From an uncultured Clostridia bacterium (GTDB taxonomy: Bacteria; Bacillota; Clostridia; Oscillospirales; Ruminococcaceae): a stretch of DNA of 64,000 nt. Below are positions 17,051 to 25,072 of the stretch, piece by piece; within the stretch, counting starts at the first letter, position 1; the number at the start of each line of letters is the position of its first letter. The position numbers were made by a program, and so were the translations under genes. The stretch covers positions 1-64,000 of the forward strand of contig CALWZA010000016.1 of the NCBI GenBank assembly GCA_944385905.1, read 5' to 3'. Under the pieces are notes generated by a model, which saw only the letters and a program-made list of their open reading frames with translations, was not told the origin of the DNA and did no database searches.

Positions 17051-17770
17051 ATCGAAAATTTAACTCGATTTCAGCGGACTGATGCTTTACTCGGTACAAA
17101 CGCTCTTTTAAAATTAAAAAATTCAAAAGTTGCGGTTTTCGGAATCGGAGGAGTAGGCGGCTTTGTATGCGAAGCCCTTGCAAGATGCGGAGTCGGGCAT
17201 TTTGCGCTTTTTGACAAAGACGTTGTTTCGGTTTCAAACATAAACCGCCAGATAACAGCTTTATCCTCAACAGTCGGAAGAACAAAGGCTGAGGTTATGA
17301 AAGAGCGCATACTCGACATAAATCCTGAAGCCGATGTCTGCGCAAACATTGTTTTTTACACTCCTGAAAACGCCGGTGATTTTGACCTTTCGCAGTATGA
17401 TTATGTAGTCGACGCAGTTGACACAGTCACAGCAAAGCTCGAAATTATAAAGCGGTGCAAGGCTTCGGGCGTTCCGGTTATCAGCTCTATGGGAACGGGA
17501 AACAAGCTTGACCCTGCCGCTTTTAAGGTGGCTGATATTTACAGCACTTCGGTTTGTCCTCTCGCAAAGGTTATGAGAAAAGAGCTTAAAGATTTAGGAA
17601 TAAAAAGTCTCAAAGTAGTATATTCGGAAGAGCTTCCGAAAAAACCTCTGTGCGAACTCAGCGACAATGACGCTCCGTCAAGGCACATTCCTGCAAGCGT
17701 ATCCTTTGTTCCGCCGTGTGCGGGAATGATTATCGCAGGCGAAGTTATTAAAGATATTATAAGTGTATAA
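17051..17770 (+). CDS. tcdA: TcdA-like tRNA threonylcarbamoyladenosine dehydratase (E1/ThiF family)
   Basis: A predicted 239-residue ATP-dependent enzyme that cyclises the t6A37 modification of tRNA. The Rossmann ATP-binding motif FGIGGVGGFVCEAL, the conserved LFDKDVVSVSNINRQ and the catalytic-loop region VVDAVDTVTAKLEI are all present, ending with CAGMIIAGEVIK. Only codons 83 onward follow an ATG (17297), which would delete the nucleotide-binding motif. The frame continues upstream to a family-like N-terminus (ENLTRFQRTDALLG). The frame's last stop is at 17036 and the ribosome site AGGGAGA is at 17037-17043. The only start-like codons are ATT 17045 and ATC 17051; ATC has the better spacing (7 bases). 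Either a rare start is used or the start has been lost. Confidence 0.8.
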   Translation: MENLTRFQRTDALLGTNALLKLKNSKVAVFGIGGVGGFVCEALARCGVGHFALFDKDVVSVSNINRQITALSSTVGRTKAEVMKERILDINPEADVCANIVFYTPENAGDFDLSQYDYVVDAVDTVTAKLEIIKRCKASGVPVISSMGTGNKLDPAAFKVADIYSTSVCPLAKVMRKELKDLGIKSLKVVYSEELPKKPLCELSDNDAPSRHIPASVSFVPPCAGMIIAGEVIKDIISV

Positions 17771-17796
17771 TTTAAGTAAGGAAGGATTTGAAGGAA

Positions 17797-18714
17797 ATGA
17801 AAAAAACAGCTCTTGTAATTATGGCGGCAGGTATCGGAAGCCGCTACGGAAAGGCTATTAAACAGCTTGAAGCTGTCGGACCAAACGGCGAAATTATTAT
17901 GGATTATTCCATCTACGACGCTATTGAGGCAGGCTTTAACAAAGTCGTTTTCATCATCAGAAAGGACATTGAAAAGCTTTTCAAGGAAACTGTCGGCGAC
18001 AGAATCTCAAAAATAATCGAGGTTGAGTACGCTTATCAGTCGGTTGACGACCTGCCCGAGGGATTTTCGGTTCCGGAGGGAAGAACAAAGCCATGGGGCA
18101 CAGGTCAGGCTGTTTTGTGCGCGAAAAACGTTATAAACGAGCCGTTTTGCGTCATAAATGCCGACGACTATTACGGCAAGAGCGCTTTCAAATCCGTGCA
18201 TGATTTTCTTGTGAATCTCGACGGAAGCGAGAAATTTACTTTCTGCTGCGCAGGGTTCATTCTTAAAAACACGCTCAGCGAAAACGGAACCGTTACAAGA
18301 GGAATATGCAATGTTGATGATAACGGAAAGCTTGTTAAAGTTGAGGAAACTTATGAAATTCATCGTCTTGCCGACGGAAAGGTAGTCGCTCAGGACGGCG
18401 ATGGCGAAAAGGAAGTTTCCGAAAACGCTCACGTTTCGATGAATATGTGGGGATTTACTCCCGACTTTATCGACGAGCTTCAGAAAAGATTTGTCGATTT
18501 TCTTAACAATCTCGGCGACAATCCCTTGAAAAAGGAGTATCTGCTGCCTATACTTATCGGCGAAATGCTTGAGAAAAAAGAATGTGATATTTCGGTTTTG
18601 GAATCCCGAGACAAGTGGTTCGGAGTAACCTATGCTGAGGACAAGGCGCTTGTTCAGTCGGCTTTAAAGGCTTTGACCGAAAGCGGCGCATATCCTTCTC
18701 CCCTTTGGAAATAA
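17797..18714 (+). CDS. Sugar-phosphate nucleotidyltransferase family protein
   Basis: A 305-residue protein of the NTP-transferase (GlmU/RfbA-like) fold. The N-terminus ALVIMAAGIGSRYGKAIKQL is the nucleotide-binding G-X-G-X-R loop, WGTGQAVLCAK a substrate-side motif, and VINADDYYGKSAF the metal-binding Asp pair. There is no left-handed beta-helix tail. The sugar and nucleotide are not known. A TTG at 17788 is too close to the ribosome site GGAAGGA, so ATG 17797 is taken. It is 26 bases after the tcdA-like gene and probably cotranscribed with it. Confidence 0.82.
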   Translation: MKKTALVIMAAGIGSRYGKAIKQLEAVGPNGEIIMDYSIYDAIEAGFNKVVFIIRKDIEKLFKETVGDRISKIIEVEYAYQSVDDLPEGFSVPEGRTKPWGTGQAVLCAKNVINEPFCVINADDYYGKSAFKSVHDFLVNLDGSEKFTFCCAGFILKNTLSENGTVTRGICNVDDNGKLVKVEETYEIHRLADGKVVAQDGDGEKEVSENAHVSMNMWGFTPDFIDELQKRFVDFLNNLGDNPLKKEYLLPILIGEMLEKKECDISVLESRDKWFGVTYAEDKALVQSALKALTESGAYPSPLWK

Positions 18715-18720
18715 TTTAAA

Positions 18721-18754
18721 CGGCGGTTTCATGACTTGAAGCCGCCGCCTTTTT
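18721..18754 (+). terminator. Rho-independent terminator
   Basis: CGGCGGTTTC and GAAGCCGCCG (18721-18747) form a GC-rich stem followed by a T-rich stretch. It closes the tcdA-nucleotidyltransferase unit. Confidence 0.85.
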
Positions 18755-18774
18755 ATATTTTCGTTTTCTTGAAT

Positions 18775-18803
18775 GTATAAACAAGCAATTTACGTCAAAA
18801 ATA
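18775..18803 (+). promoter_or_regulatory. Possible sigma-F/sigma-G promoter of spoIIQ
   Basis: GTATA (18775-18779), a 14-base spacer and GTCAAAAATA (18794-18803) resemble the forespore sigma consensus (GYATA and GGNRANANTW), with one mismatch in the -10 box. B. subtilis spoIIQ is sigma-F dependent, so position and family agree. This is a pattern match only. Confidence 0.4.
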
Positions 18804-18892
18804 ATGGCAGAAAAGCCGGGGAACGCGTAATCTTTGGCTTATCCTGCCGACGGGGTTTCAAAAAATGCGTCGGAGAAAGCGAGATATCAACC

Positions 18893-19600
18893 GTGAAAAA
18901 AATTAATTTCAGCAATTCAAAAATCGCAGGCGCACTATCAGGAAAAGGCTTTTACATCGCGCTTTGCGTTTGTGTGACAGCTGTCGGAGCCGCGGGTGCG
19001 GCGGTTTACAGAAACACCGTTAAAGAGCTTACCCAGAATCCAGCATTTACGGAACAGACCACATCATTTACCGAGCAGGACGCAAGCGACGTAGACAGTC
19101 TTTTGTCAGGAATCTTAAAAAGCGATACAACTGAAGCTGCTGTCACAGAGCCGATAGAACCGGATCTTGAAGCCCTGCTTAACGCTCAGCCAAACGTAAT
19201 GCCGGTAAACGGCGAGGTCATTAACGCCTTTTCACATGGTGAACTTGTGAAAACAGAGCCTCTTAACATCTGGAAAACACATGACGGCACCGATATAAAA
19301 GCGGACACGGGCACTGAGGTAAAATCAATGACAAGCGGAACAGTTACTCAGGTTTGGGAAGACCCGCTTTGGGGTCAGTGCGTTATTATCGACCACGGAA
19401 ACGCGATTGAAGGTCACTACTACAATCTTGCAAAGGCTTTGACTGTAAAGGTCGGCGATGAGGTAAATGCGGGAACCGTAATAGGCTCCGTCGGAGATAC
19501 TGCCGATATTGAAGCAAACATGGAGCCTCACCTTCACTTTGCCATTAAAAGAGCCGGAAACTGGATCGATCCCATCGACTATATCTCTCCGTCAAAATAA
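18893..19600 (+). CDS. spoIIQ: SpoIIQ-like M23/LytM peptidase
   Basis: A 235-residue protein with a short cytoplasmic start, one membrane helix (FYIALCVCVTAVGAAGAAV), a Thr/Glu/Asp-rich linker and a C-terminal LytM domain. In sporulating Firmicutes SpoIIQ sits in the forespore membrane and meets SpoIIIAH across the intermembrane space. Here the zinc ligands look complete: KTHDGTDIKAD (H and D of HXXXD), then DHGNAIEGHYYNL and PHLHFAIK. The domain may therefore be an active endopeptidase, unlike B. subtilis SpoIIQ, which has lost a ligand. An open frame reaches 18773, but GTG 18893 gives the usual MKKINF-type N-terminus; its ribosome site is weak. Confidence 0.75.
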   Translation: MKKINFSNSKIAGALSGKGFYIALCVCVTAVGAAGAAVYRNTVKELTQNPAFTEQTTSFTEQDASDVDSLLSGILKSDTTEAAVTEPIEPDLEALLNAQPNVMPVNGEVINAFSHGELVKTEPLNIWKTHDGTDIKADTGTEVKSMTSGTVTQVWEDPLWGQCVIIDHGNAIEGHYYNLAKALTVKVGDEVNAGTVIGSVGDTADIEANMEPHLHFAIKRAGNWIDPIDYISPSK

Positions 19601-19630
19601 TTTAAATTGCATATATTATTATATTATATT

Positions 19631-19660
19631 AGGCTTTGAGTTTTTCTCAAAGCCTTTATT
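19631..19660. terminator. Terminator between spoIIQ and the TraX-like gene
   Basis: A perfect 10-base stem AGGCTTTGAG/CTCAAAGCCT (19631-19655) is followed by TTATTTTTG on the plus strand. The two flanking genes converge here. Confidence 0.85.
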
Positions 19661-19669
19661 TTTGTGTTT

Positions 19670-20338
19670 TTATCCTTTAATTATCATCGATGCGATACCT
19701 ATTGCCGCTAAGTGAATAGGATAAAACAAGTAGAAAAAATACTTCATTCTATATCTTCCCCTTTCTCCGCTGTATGCCGACAGCAGCGGAAGAGACAGCA
19801 AACACCATGGCTGAAGTCCTCCCATATCAGCCGACAAAAGAACAAGACCTACTGAAAAGCCTATTAAGGCATGATATTTTTCATAGTGTTTTATTAAGCC
19901 TCTGCTTTTAATGAAATCAGAAAAAAGCTTTGCGAAAAACGGCAGCAAAACCCCGACAAAACCGTAATCTATATAAACGGCTTTACATATTATAAACGCC
20001 GCAGCTAAACTGCCTGTTAATACCGCGGTTGCAGCCGCGCGTTTTACCGGCTCTTTAGTCCGCCATAAATCCTCAGACTTTTGCAGACAATATAATACGC
20101 AAATCGATAGCGAAAAAGTTATAAATATATTTCCGAACATCTCTCCCGAATAAAGCATATATACAATCACGCACAAAATACCTACCGCCAATATCCTCAG
20201 CATATAATTCAAGCGGCTTCTTGTGTACTTAAATCCTGTAAATATAAAAAACGAAAATATAGGAAAAGCTACTCTTCCGATTATTCTTAATATGTCCGTT
20301 GCCGGGAAAAACTCAGCGCCGATATGATCTAAAGTCAT
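19670..20338 (-). CDS. TraX family membrane protein
   Basis: A hydrophobic protein of 222 residues from the first ATG, with about six to seven membrane segments. It belongs to the TraX family, named for F-pilin acetylation but widespread in Firmicutes as a chromosomal acyltransferase-like protein of unknown substrate. The family start (KIIAxxxMTLDHIG...FP) is visible, but part of it, SQNQLKIIAAAA, lies upstream of the only ATG (20338) in the same open frame. A good ribosome site AAAGGAG (on the minus strand, 20411-20417) precedes it, and the codon 9 bases later is ACG (20401-20399). The true protein is probably about 21 residues longer with a non-standard start. Confidence 0.75.
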   Translation of the reverse strand: MTLDHIGAEFFPATDILRIIGRVAFPIFSFFIFTGFKYTRSRLNYMLRILAVGILCVIVYMLYSGEMFGNIFITFSLSICVLYCLQKSEDLWRTKEPVKRAAATAVLTGSLAAAFIICKAVYIDYGFVGVLLPFFAKLFSDFIKSRGLIKHYEKYHALIGFSVGLVLLSADMGGLQPWCLLSLPLLSAYSGERGRYRMKYFFYLFYPIHLAAIGIASMIIKG

Positions 20339-20490
20339 AGCAGCCGCCGCGATTATTTTAAGCTGGTTCTGTGACAGCTTTGGAATATATGCTTTTTTCG
20401 TCTGTACCCGCTCCTTTGAAAACCGTTTTGCATGCTGCTGATTTGCCGCAGCTTTTACGTTAAATCTTCTCGAATTATTCTCGCAAAGCT

Positions 20491-20527
20491 AAAAAACAGG
20501 TCCGAAGCTCCTAAGGCTCCGGACCTG
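20491..20527 (-). terminator. Terminator of tRNA-Leu
   Basis: On the minus strand CAGGTCCG and CGGACCTG (20497-20527) form a strong stem followed by TTTTTT, directly after the tRNA. Confidence 0.85.
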
Positions 20528-20530
20528 CAA

Positions 20531-20617
20531 TGGTGCGGATAACAGGACTTGAACCTGCATGAACTTGCATTCACATGGACCTGAACCATGCGCGTCTGCC
20601 AATTCCGCCATATCCGC
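20531..20617 (-). tRNA. tRNA-Leu (CAG)
   Basis: The class II tRNA folds on the minus strand: acceptor GCGGATA pairs with TATCCGC, the anticodon arm CATGG-TTCAGGT-CCATG gives anticodon CAG, a long variable arm is present, the T-loop is TTCAAGT and CCA is encoded. It stands alone between its own promoter and terminator. Confidence 0.95.
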
Positions 20618-20634
20618 AAGTATGAAACATTTGA

Positions 20635-20663
20635 ATTATATCATATGTTTTTACATTTGTAAA
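20635..20663 (-). promoter_or_regulatory. Sigma-A promoter of tRNA-Leu
   Basis: On the minus strand TTTACA (20658-20663) and TATAAT (20635-20640) are 17 bases apart. The start would be about 10 bases before the tRNA 5' end. Confidence 0.75.
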
Positions 20664-20718
20664 GTATCTCAGCAAAATTTTATTTAAAAGCCGTTATTAC
20701 CTCCCCCCATTAATTTTA

Positions 20719-20747
20719 TTGACAAGCTTTAAGACATATGTTAAACT
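20719..20747 (+). promoter_or_regulatory. Sigma-A promoter of the alanine symporter gene
   Basis: TTGACA (20719-20724), a 17-base spacer and TAAACT (20742-20747), about 50 bases before the start codon. No glycine-riboswitch-like leader is present. Confidence 0.65.
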
Positions 20748-20798
20748 TTTTATTTATGAGACTGTAAAAGTCGTATAATATTTAAGGGGACTGCCTTT

Positions 20799-22298
20799 AT
20801 GTGGGACAACATTATTTCCGCAATCACTGATGTAAACAGCGTAATAAACGGTATTGTCTGGGGCTGGCCGATGATAATTCTAATTCTGGGAACCGGAATA
20901 CTGCTGACTTTCAGGACAAAAGCTATGCAGGTAAGAAAGCTCGGCGAATCTATGAGCACAACTATCATCCCTACATTAAAAAACATCGAAAAAAAGAAAA
21001 CAAAAGATAATAAAGCAAACTCTATTTCTCAGTTCGAGGCTTTTTCCGCTGCTATTTCCGGCACAGTCGGTACAGGCAATATTATAGGAGTTACATACGC
21101 CATTTTGGCGGGAGGTCCCGGAGCTGTTTTTTGGATGTGGGTATCGGCATTTTTCGGAATGATAACTAACTACGCGGAAAATGTTCTCGGACTGTATTTC
21201 AGAAAAAAAGACAAAGACGGCAATTTCTCAGGCGGAGCGATGTATTACATTTCCGAAGGTCTCGGACTTAAATGGCTCGGATACATCGCTGCTGTATTTT
21301 GCATGATTGCCGCCGTAGGAATGAGCGGAGCTCAGACTAATAAAATCTCAGGTGCGCTGACCTCTACTTTCAGCCTATCGGAATCTGTTACGGCAAAGCT
21401 AATAATAGGAATAATAGTTGCGGTTTTTGTCGCCTTTGTTATAATCGGCGGAATTAAACGAATCGGAAAAGTCGCGTCATATCTCGTTCCGTTTATGTCT
21501 CTGCTTTTCATAATTCTCGCGATGATTGTAATAATTACCCATATTTCGGCTCTTCCGTCGGCTTTTGCTCTTATTTTCAATCACGCTTTTAATTTCAAGG
21601 CGGCAGGAAACGGAATTTTGGGCTATGCTTTTTCACAGGTGATAAGAATGGGTATGGCAAGAGGAGTATTCTCAAACGAGGCAGGACTCGGCTCGTCTGT
21701 TATCGCTCACTGCGCTTCAGAGACAAGAGAGCCTGTAAAACAGGGGCTCTGGGGTATTTTTGAGGTGTTTTTTGACACTTTTATAATTTGCACGCTCACA
21801 GCGCTTATGTTTCTCACCTCTGTTGACGTGACGGCCCTGACCGGAACCGAAAGCGATTCAGCTACCTCGCTTATGCTGTTTTCGGACAACTTCGGAACAT
21901 TCGGAACAGTGGCTTATTCAATTATCCTTCCTCTGTTTGCTTTTACAACTATCATTGCGTGGTCGTATTACGGAGAAAAGGCAACTGAGTTTCTGTTTCA
22001 TAAAACAGGTGAAAAAGGAAAGCGCATTGCTGTTTTATGTTTTAAGATAATATATGTCCTTCTTATCATATCGGCGTCGGTGATGAGCAGTCCTCTCGCG
22101 TGGGCGCTTTCAGATACAAGCAACGGGCTTATGGCTATACCTAACCTTATAGGAGTAGTCGGACTAAGCGGACTTGTAGTTAAGATAACAAAGAATTACT
22201 ATGAAAGAAAGAAAAATCCGCAAGTCAAACCGATGCTTTCAGCGTATGAGGACTTAAACGAGGAGTTTGTTCAGGACATCATTAATGAAAATAAGTGA
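20799..22298 (+). CDS. Sodium:alanine symporter family protein (AGCS)
   Basis: A 499-residue secondary transporter that imports alanine or glycine with Na+. The AGCS signature ISGTVGTGNIIGVTYAILAG lies near residue 90, followed by GGPGAVFWMWVSAFFGM, FSGGAMYYISEGLG and GMARGVFSNEAGLGSSVIAH. About ten to eleven hydrophobic segments are visible and the C-terminal tail is charged. AAGGGG upstream supports the start. It is a single-gene unit between its own promoter and a strong terminator. Confidence 0.93.
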   Translation: MWDNIISAITDVNSVINGIVWGWPMIILILGTGILLTFRTKAMQVRKLGESMSTTIIPTLKNIEKKKTKDNKANSISQFEAFSAAISGTVGTGNIIGVTYAILAGGPGAVFWMWVSAFFGMITNYAENVLGLYFRKKDKDGNFSGGAMYYISEGLGLKWLGYIAAVFCMIAAVGMSGAQTNKISGALTSTFSLSESVTAKLIIGIIVAVFVAFVIIGGIKRIGKVASYLVPFMSLLFIILAMIVIITHISALPSAFALIFNHAFNFKAAGNGILGYAFSQVIRMGMARGVFSNEAGLGSSVIAHCASETREPVKQGLWGIFEVFFDTFIICTLTALMFLTSVDVTALTGTESDSATSLMLFSDNFGTFGTVAYSIILPLFAFTTIIAWSYYGEKATEFLFHKTGEKGKRIAVLCFKIIYVLLIISASVMSSPLAWALSDTSNGLMAIPNLIGVVGLSGLVVKITKNYYERKKNPQVKPMLSAYEDLNEEFVQDIINENK

Positions 22299-22315
22299 TT
22301 TTACAAGGCTATAAC

Positions 22316-22353
22316 AAAAAAACGGCACCGATTACTGTTCGGCGCCGTTTTTT
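22316..22353. terminator. Bidirectional terminator
   Basis: AAAAAACGGC and GCCGTTTTTT with an inner CCG/CGG pair form a long stem flanked by A and T runs. It serves the plus-strand symporter and the minus-strand MGMT-type gene. Confidence 0.85.
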
Positions 22354-22375
22354 CATATGCTTTATTATCTTATAT

Positions 22376-22684
22376 CTAAAGTCCGTTCCAAAGATATTTT
22401 GAAAGGTCGACTCTGCCGTCGATTACAGTTACTCCCTCTGATTCTAAAAGCTCGGCCTGACGATTTTTGCCTCCGAACGCAAACGCCTCGGATACCTCGC
22501 CGAAACGGTTTACCACTCTGTGACAAGGTATTATCATGGGTTCGGGATTAGCGTGAAGAGCGTAACCGACAACCTGCGACCAATGACGGTTGCCCGCAAG
22601 AGCGGCAATCTGACCGTATGTCGCGACTTTTCCGCCGGGAATTTTTTTGACGACATCGTAAATCTTTTCAAAAGTGTTTTTCAA
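22376..22684 (-). CDS. MGMT family protein (O6-alkylguanine transferase-like)
   Basis: A 102-residue protein that covers only the DNA-binding/active-site domain of methylated-DNA-cysteine methyltransferases. The helix-turn-helix part IPGGKVATYGQIAALAG is followed by the active-site box IPCHRVVN with the acceptor Cys present. Full-length Ogt is about 160 residues, so the N-terminal domain is missing, as in the short MGMT/ATL class. ATL proteins lack the Cys; this one retains it and may still transfer alkyl groups. It lies 9 bases after the GH31 gene, probably in the same transcript. Confidence 0.85.
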   Translation of the reverse strand: MKNTFEKIYDVVKKIPGGKVATYGQIAALAGNRHWSQVVGYALHANPEPMIIPCHRVVNRFGEVSEAFAFGGKNRQAELLESEGVTVIDGRVDLSKYLWNGL

Positions 22685-22693
22685 ATTAAAACC

Positions 22694-25027
22694 TTATAAA
22701 CCGATTTTTACTCCGGTTGTGTGAGGAGCAATTTCGGTAACCTTTCCGCCTACCGATACCTTGAATCCGAACTCGCTGTCGGGATATGAAACCTCAAGCT
22801 CGTTTCCGTTTCTTGCAACGGTAAGCTCAAATATCTTCTTGCCCTCTGTGTCATAAATCGGGCAAACAGCAGCCATTCCGTCAACAGGAGCGTATACTCT
22901 GAACTCAGTGCCGTCGAGATAATTGTATTCAAAATCTCTCTTGAAGTTTCCGAAAGGAACGATGCTTCCGGGCTTAGCCAAAACAGGCATTTCAAAGTAG
23001 CTGCATTTTTTATTATACCACTTTCCGCCCTCATATTCCTCGCCGGTGATAATATCTGTCCATTTTCCCGCCGGAACATAGAACTCAGCAATTCCCTCAG
23101 CATTGAAAATAGGAGCGCAGAGGAGATTGTCGCCGAGCATGTACTGTCTGTCGAGAGTGGGACATGTCGGGTCGTCGGCATAAGCCATAACCATAGCTCT
23201 CATCATAGGAACGCCGACCTCATGAGTTTTGACAGCCTGAGCGAAAAGATAAGGCATAAGCTGACCCTTGAGCTTTGTAAAGAAGCGGAGGACATCACAC
23301 GCCTCATCGTCAAAGAGCCAAGGCACACGGTACGAGCTGTTTCCGTGGAGACGGCTGTGAGTTGACAGAAGTCCGAAAGCGCACCATCTCTTGTAAATAT
23401 CGGGTGTAGCTGTAGCTTCAAAGCCTGAAATATCATGGCTGAAGAATCCGAAGCCGGACATGCAAAGCGAAAGACCGCCGCGGAGGGTTTCAGCCATTGA
23501 GCTGTACTCGGCAGAGCAGTCGCCGCCCCAGTGAACAGGGAACTGCTGACCGCCGACAGTAGCGCTTCTCGCGAACAGGCAAGCCTTGTTTTCGCCGTAA
23601 TAATCCTTGAGAACGTTAAACACTGTCTTGTTGTAGAGATATGTGTAGTAGTTGTGCATCTTAATCGGGTCTGCGCCGTTATAGTAAACAACGTCGGTAG
23701 GAATTCTCTCGCCGAAGTCTGTCTTGAAGCAGTCAACTCCCATTTCGCAGAGAGCTCTGAGCTTTGAAGCGTACCATTCGCAGGCTTCCGGATTTGTGAA
23801 GTCAACCAAAGCCATACCGGGCTGCCATTCGTCGCACTGGAACACGCTGCCGTCCTTATTCTTGACAAAATATCCGTTTGCGGCGCCCTCGTCAAAGAGC
23901 TTAGACTGCTGAGCGATATATGAGTTTATCCATACGCAGGTCTTGAGTCCCTTGTCCTTGTGAAGTCTCGCAAGCATCTCGGGCGGGTTAGGGAACTGGC
24001 TCTTGTCCCACTCAAAGTTGCACCATTCAAACTCCTTCATCCAGAAGCAGTCAAAGTGGAAAACCTGAAGAGGAATATCTCTTTCAGCCATTCCGTCGAT
24101 AAACGATGTGATGGTTTCCTCATCATACTTTGTAGTAAATGAGGTTGTAAGCCAAAGTCCGAATGTATAAGCCGGAGGAAGCGCGGGTTTGCCTGTAAGA
24201 GTTGTGTAGTGAGCGGCAACCTCTTCAAGATTTTCTCCGCCTATTACAAAGTATTCAAGCTTCTGACCGGGAACGGTGAATGAAACCTTGGATACCGTAT
24301 CCGAAGCGACTTCAAACGAAACGTTGTCCGAGCTGTTTACGAAAATACCGTAGCCGCGTGAAGTGGTGTAGAACGGGATGCTCTTATAACTCTGGTCTGA
24401 GCATGTGCCTCCGTCAGCATTCCAGATTTCAACAGTCTGACCGTTTTTAGTGAAGGTTGTAAACTTCTCTCCGAATCCGTATACATATTCGCCTACAGAA
24501 AGGGTGAGCTGTTCACGCATGAATGTTGAAACCTCACCGTAAGGATAGCTCCAGAAAGTCTCGTCGGTGCGGAGAGTCTTTTTAGCGTCGGAAATGAACT
24601 TGCTCTCGGTGATGTACGAAGTTGAGCGCCAAGCTCCTCCGGTAAGCTTCTTATCGCCGTAGAAGTACTCAAAGTTCCAGTCATGCTTTCTTATAACAAG
24701 CCTTGTCTTGCCCGAAATCATTTCAACGGTCGAGTCTGTCTCGTTGATAACCGGAGTGTAGCCCTGATTTTCGTTAAGCTCAAATTTCGGAGAGTTGTTA
24801 AGTCCTCCCTTGTAATGACAAATCGAAACCTTGATAACATTTTCCGCATAAGAGGAATAGGTTATTTCGAGGTTAGGTCCTCCGAGCGTCTGACCTCTGT
24901 TGTAAATGTGGCTTGGCGTAGCGATAAGCTTGATTTCATTTTTGCCGACAACCGTCTGATACGCCTCATTTGCGTAAGCAACATTGTAGCCTTTTTTGTT
25001 AAGCCAAAATCCGTCTGCAAATTTCAT
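22694..25027 (-). CDS. yicI: Alpha-xylosidase (GH31, YicI type)
   Basis: A 777-residue cytoplasmic glycoside hydrolase that releases alpha-linked xylose from xyloglucan-type oligosaccharides (isoprimeverose). Length and N-terminus (MKFADGFWLNKKGYNV) match E. coli YicI (772 residues). The catalytic nucleophile is the Asp of FKTDFGERIP and the general acid the Asp of HWGGDCSAEYSSM. No signal peptide is present, so the substrate must be imported. It may share a transcript with the CapA-type gene 45 bases upstream. GH31 also includes alpha-glucosidases; the YicI-like N-terminus favours xylosidase. Confidence 0.9.
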   Translation of the reverse strand: MKFADGFWLNKKGYNVAYANEAYQTVVGKNEIKLIATPSHIYNRGQTLGGPNLEITYSSYAENVIKVSICHYKGGLNNSPKFELNENQGYTPVINETDSTVEMISGKTRLVIRKHDWNFEYFYGDKKLTGGAWRSTSYITESKFISDAKKTLRTDETFWSYPYGEVSTFMREQLTLSVGEYVYGFGEKFTTFTKNGQTVEIWNADGGTCSDQSYKSIPFYTTSRGYGIFVNSSDNVSFEVASDTVSKVSFTVPGQKLEYFVIGGENLEEVAAHYTTLTGKPALPPAYTFGLWLTTSFTTKYDEETITSFIDGMAERDIPLQVFHFDCFWMKEFEWCNFEWDKSQFPNPPEMLARLHKDKGLKTCVWINSYIAQQSKLFDEGAANGYFVKNKDGSVFQCDEWQPGMALVDFTNPEACEWYASKLRALCEMGVDCFKTDFGERIPTDVVYYNGADPIKMHNYYTYLYNKTVFNVLKDYYGENKACLFARSATVGGQQFPVHWGGDCSAEYSSMAETLRGGLSLCMSGFGFFSHDISGFEATATPDIYKRWCAFGLLSTHSRLHGNSSYRVPWLFDDEACDVLRFFTKLKGQLMPYLFAQAVKTHEVGVPMMRAMVMAYADDPTCPTLDRQYMLGDNLLCAPIFNAEGIAEFYVPAGKWTDIITGEEYEGGKWYNKKCSYFEMPVLAKPGSIVPFGNFKRDFEYNYLDGTEFRVYAPVDGMAAVCPIYDTEGKKIFELTVARNGNELEVSYPDSEFGFKVSVGGKVTEIAPHTTGVKIGL

Positions 25028-25072
25028 GTTTTTGTGACCATCCTTTCATTGCGCCGGTATTAAACGGCGAAT

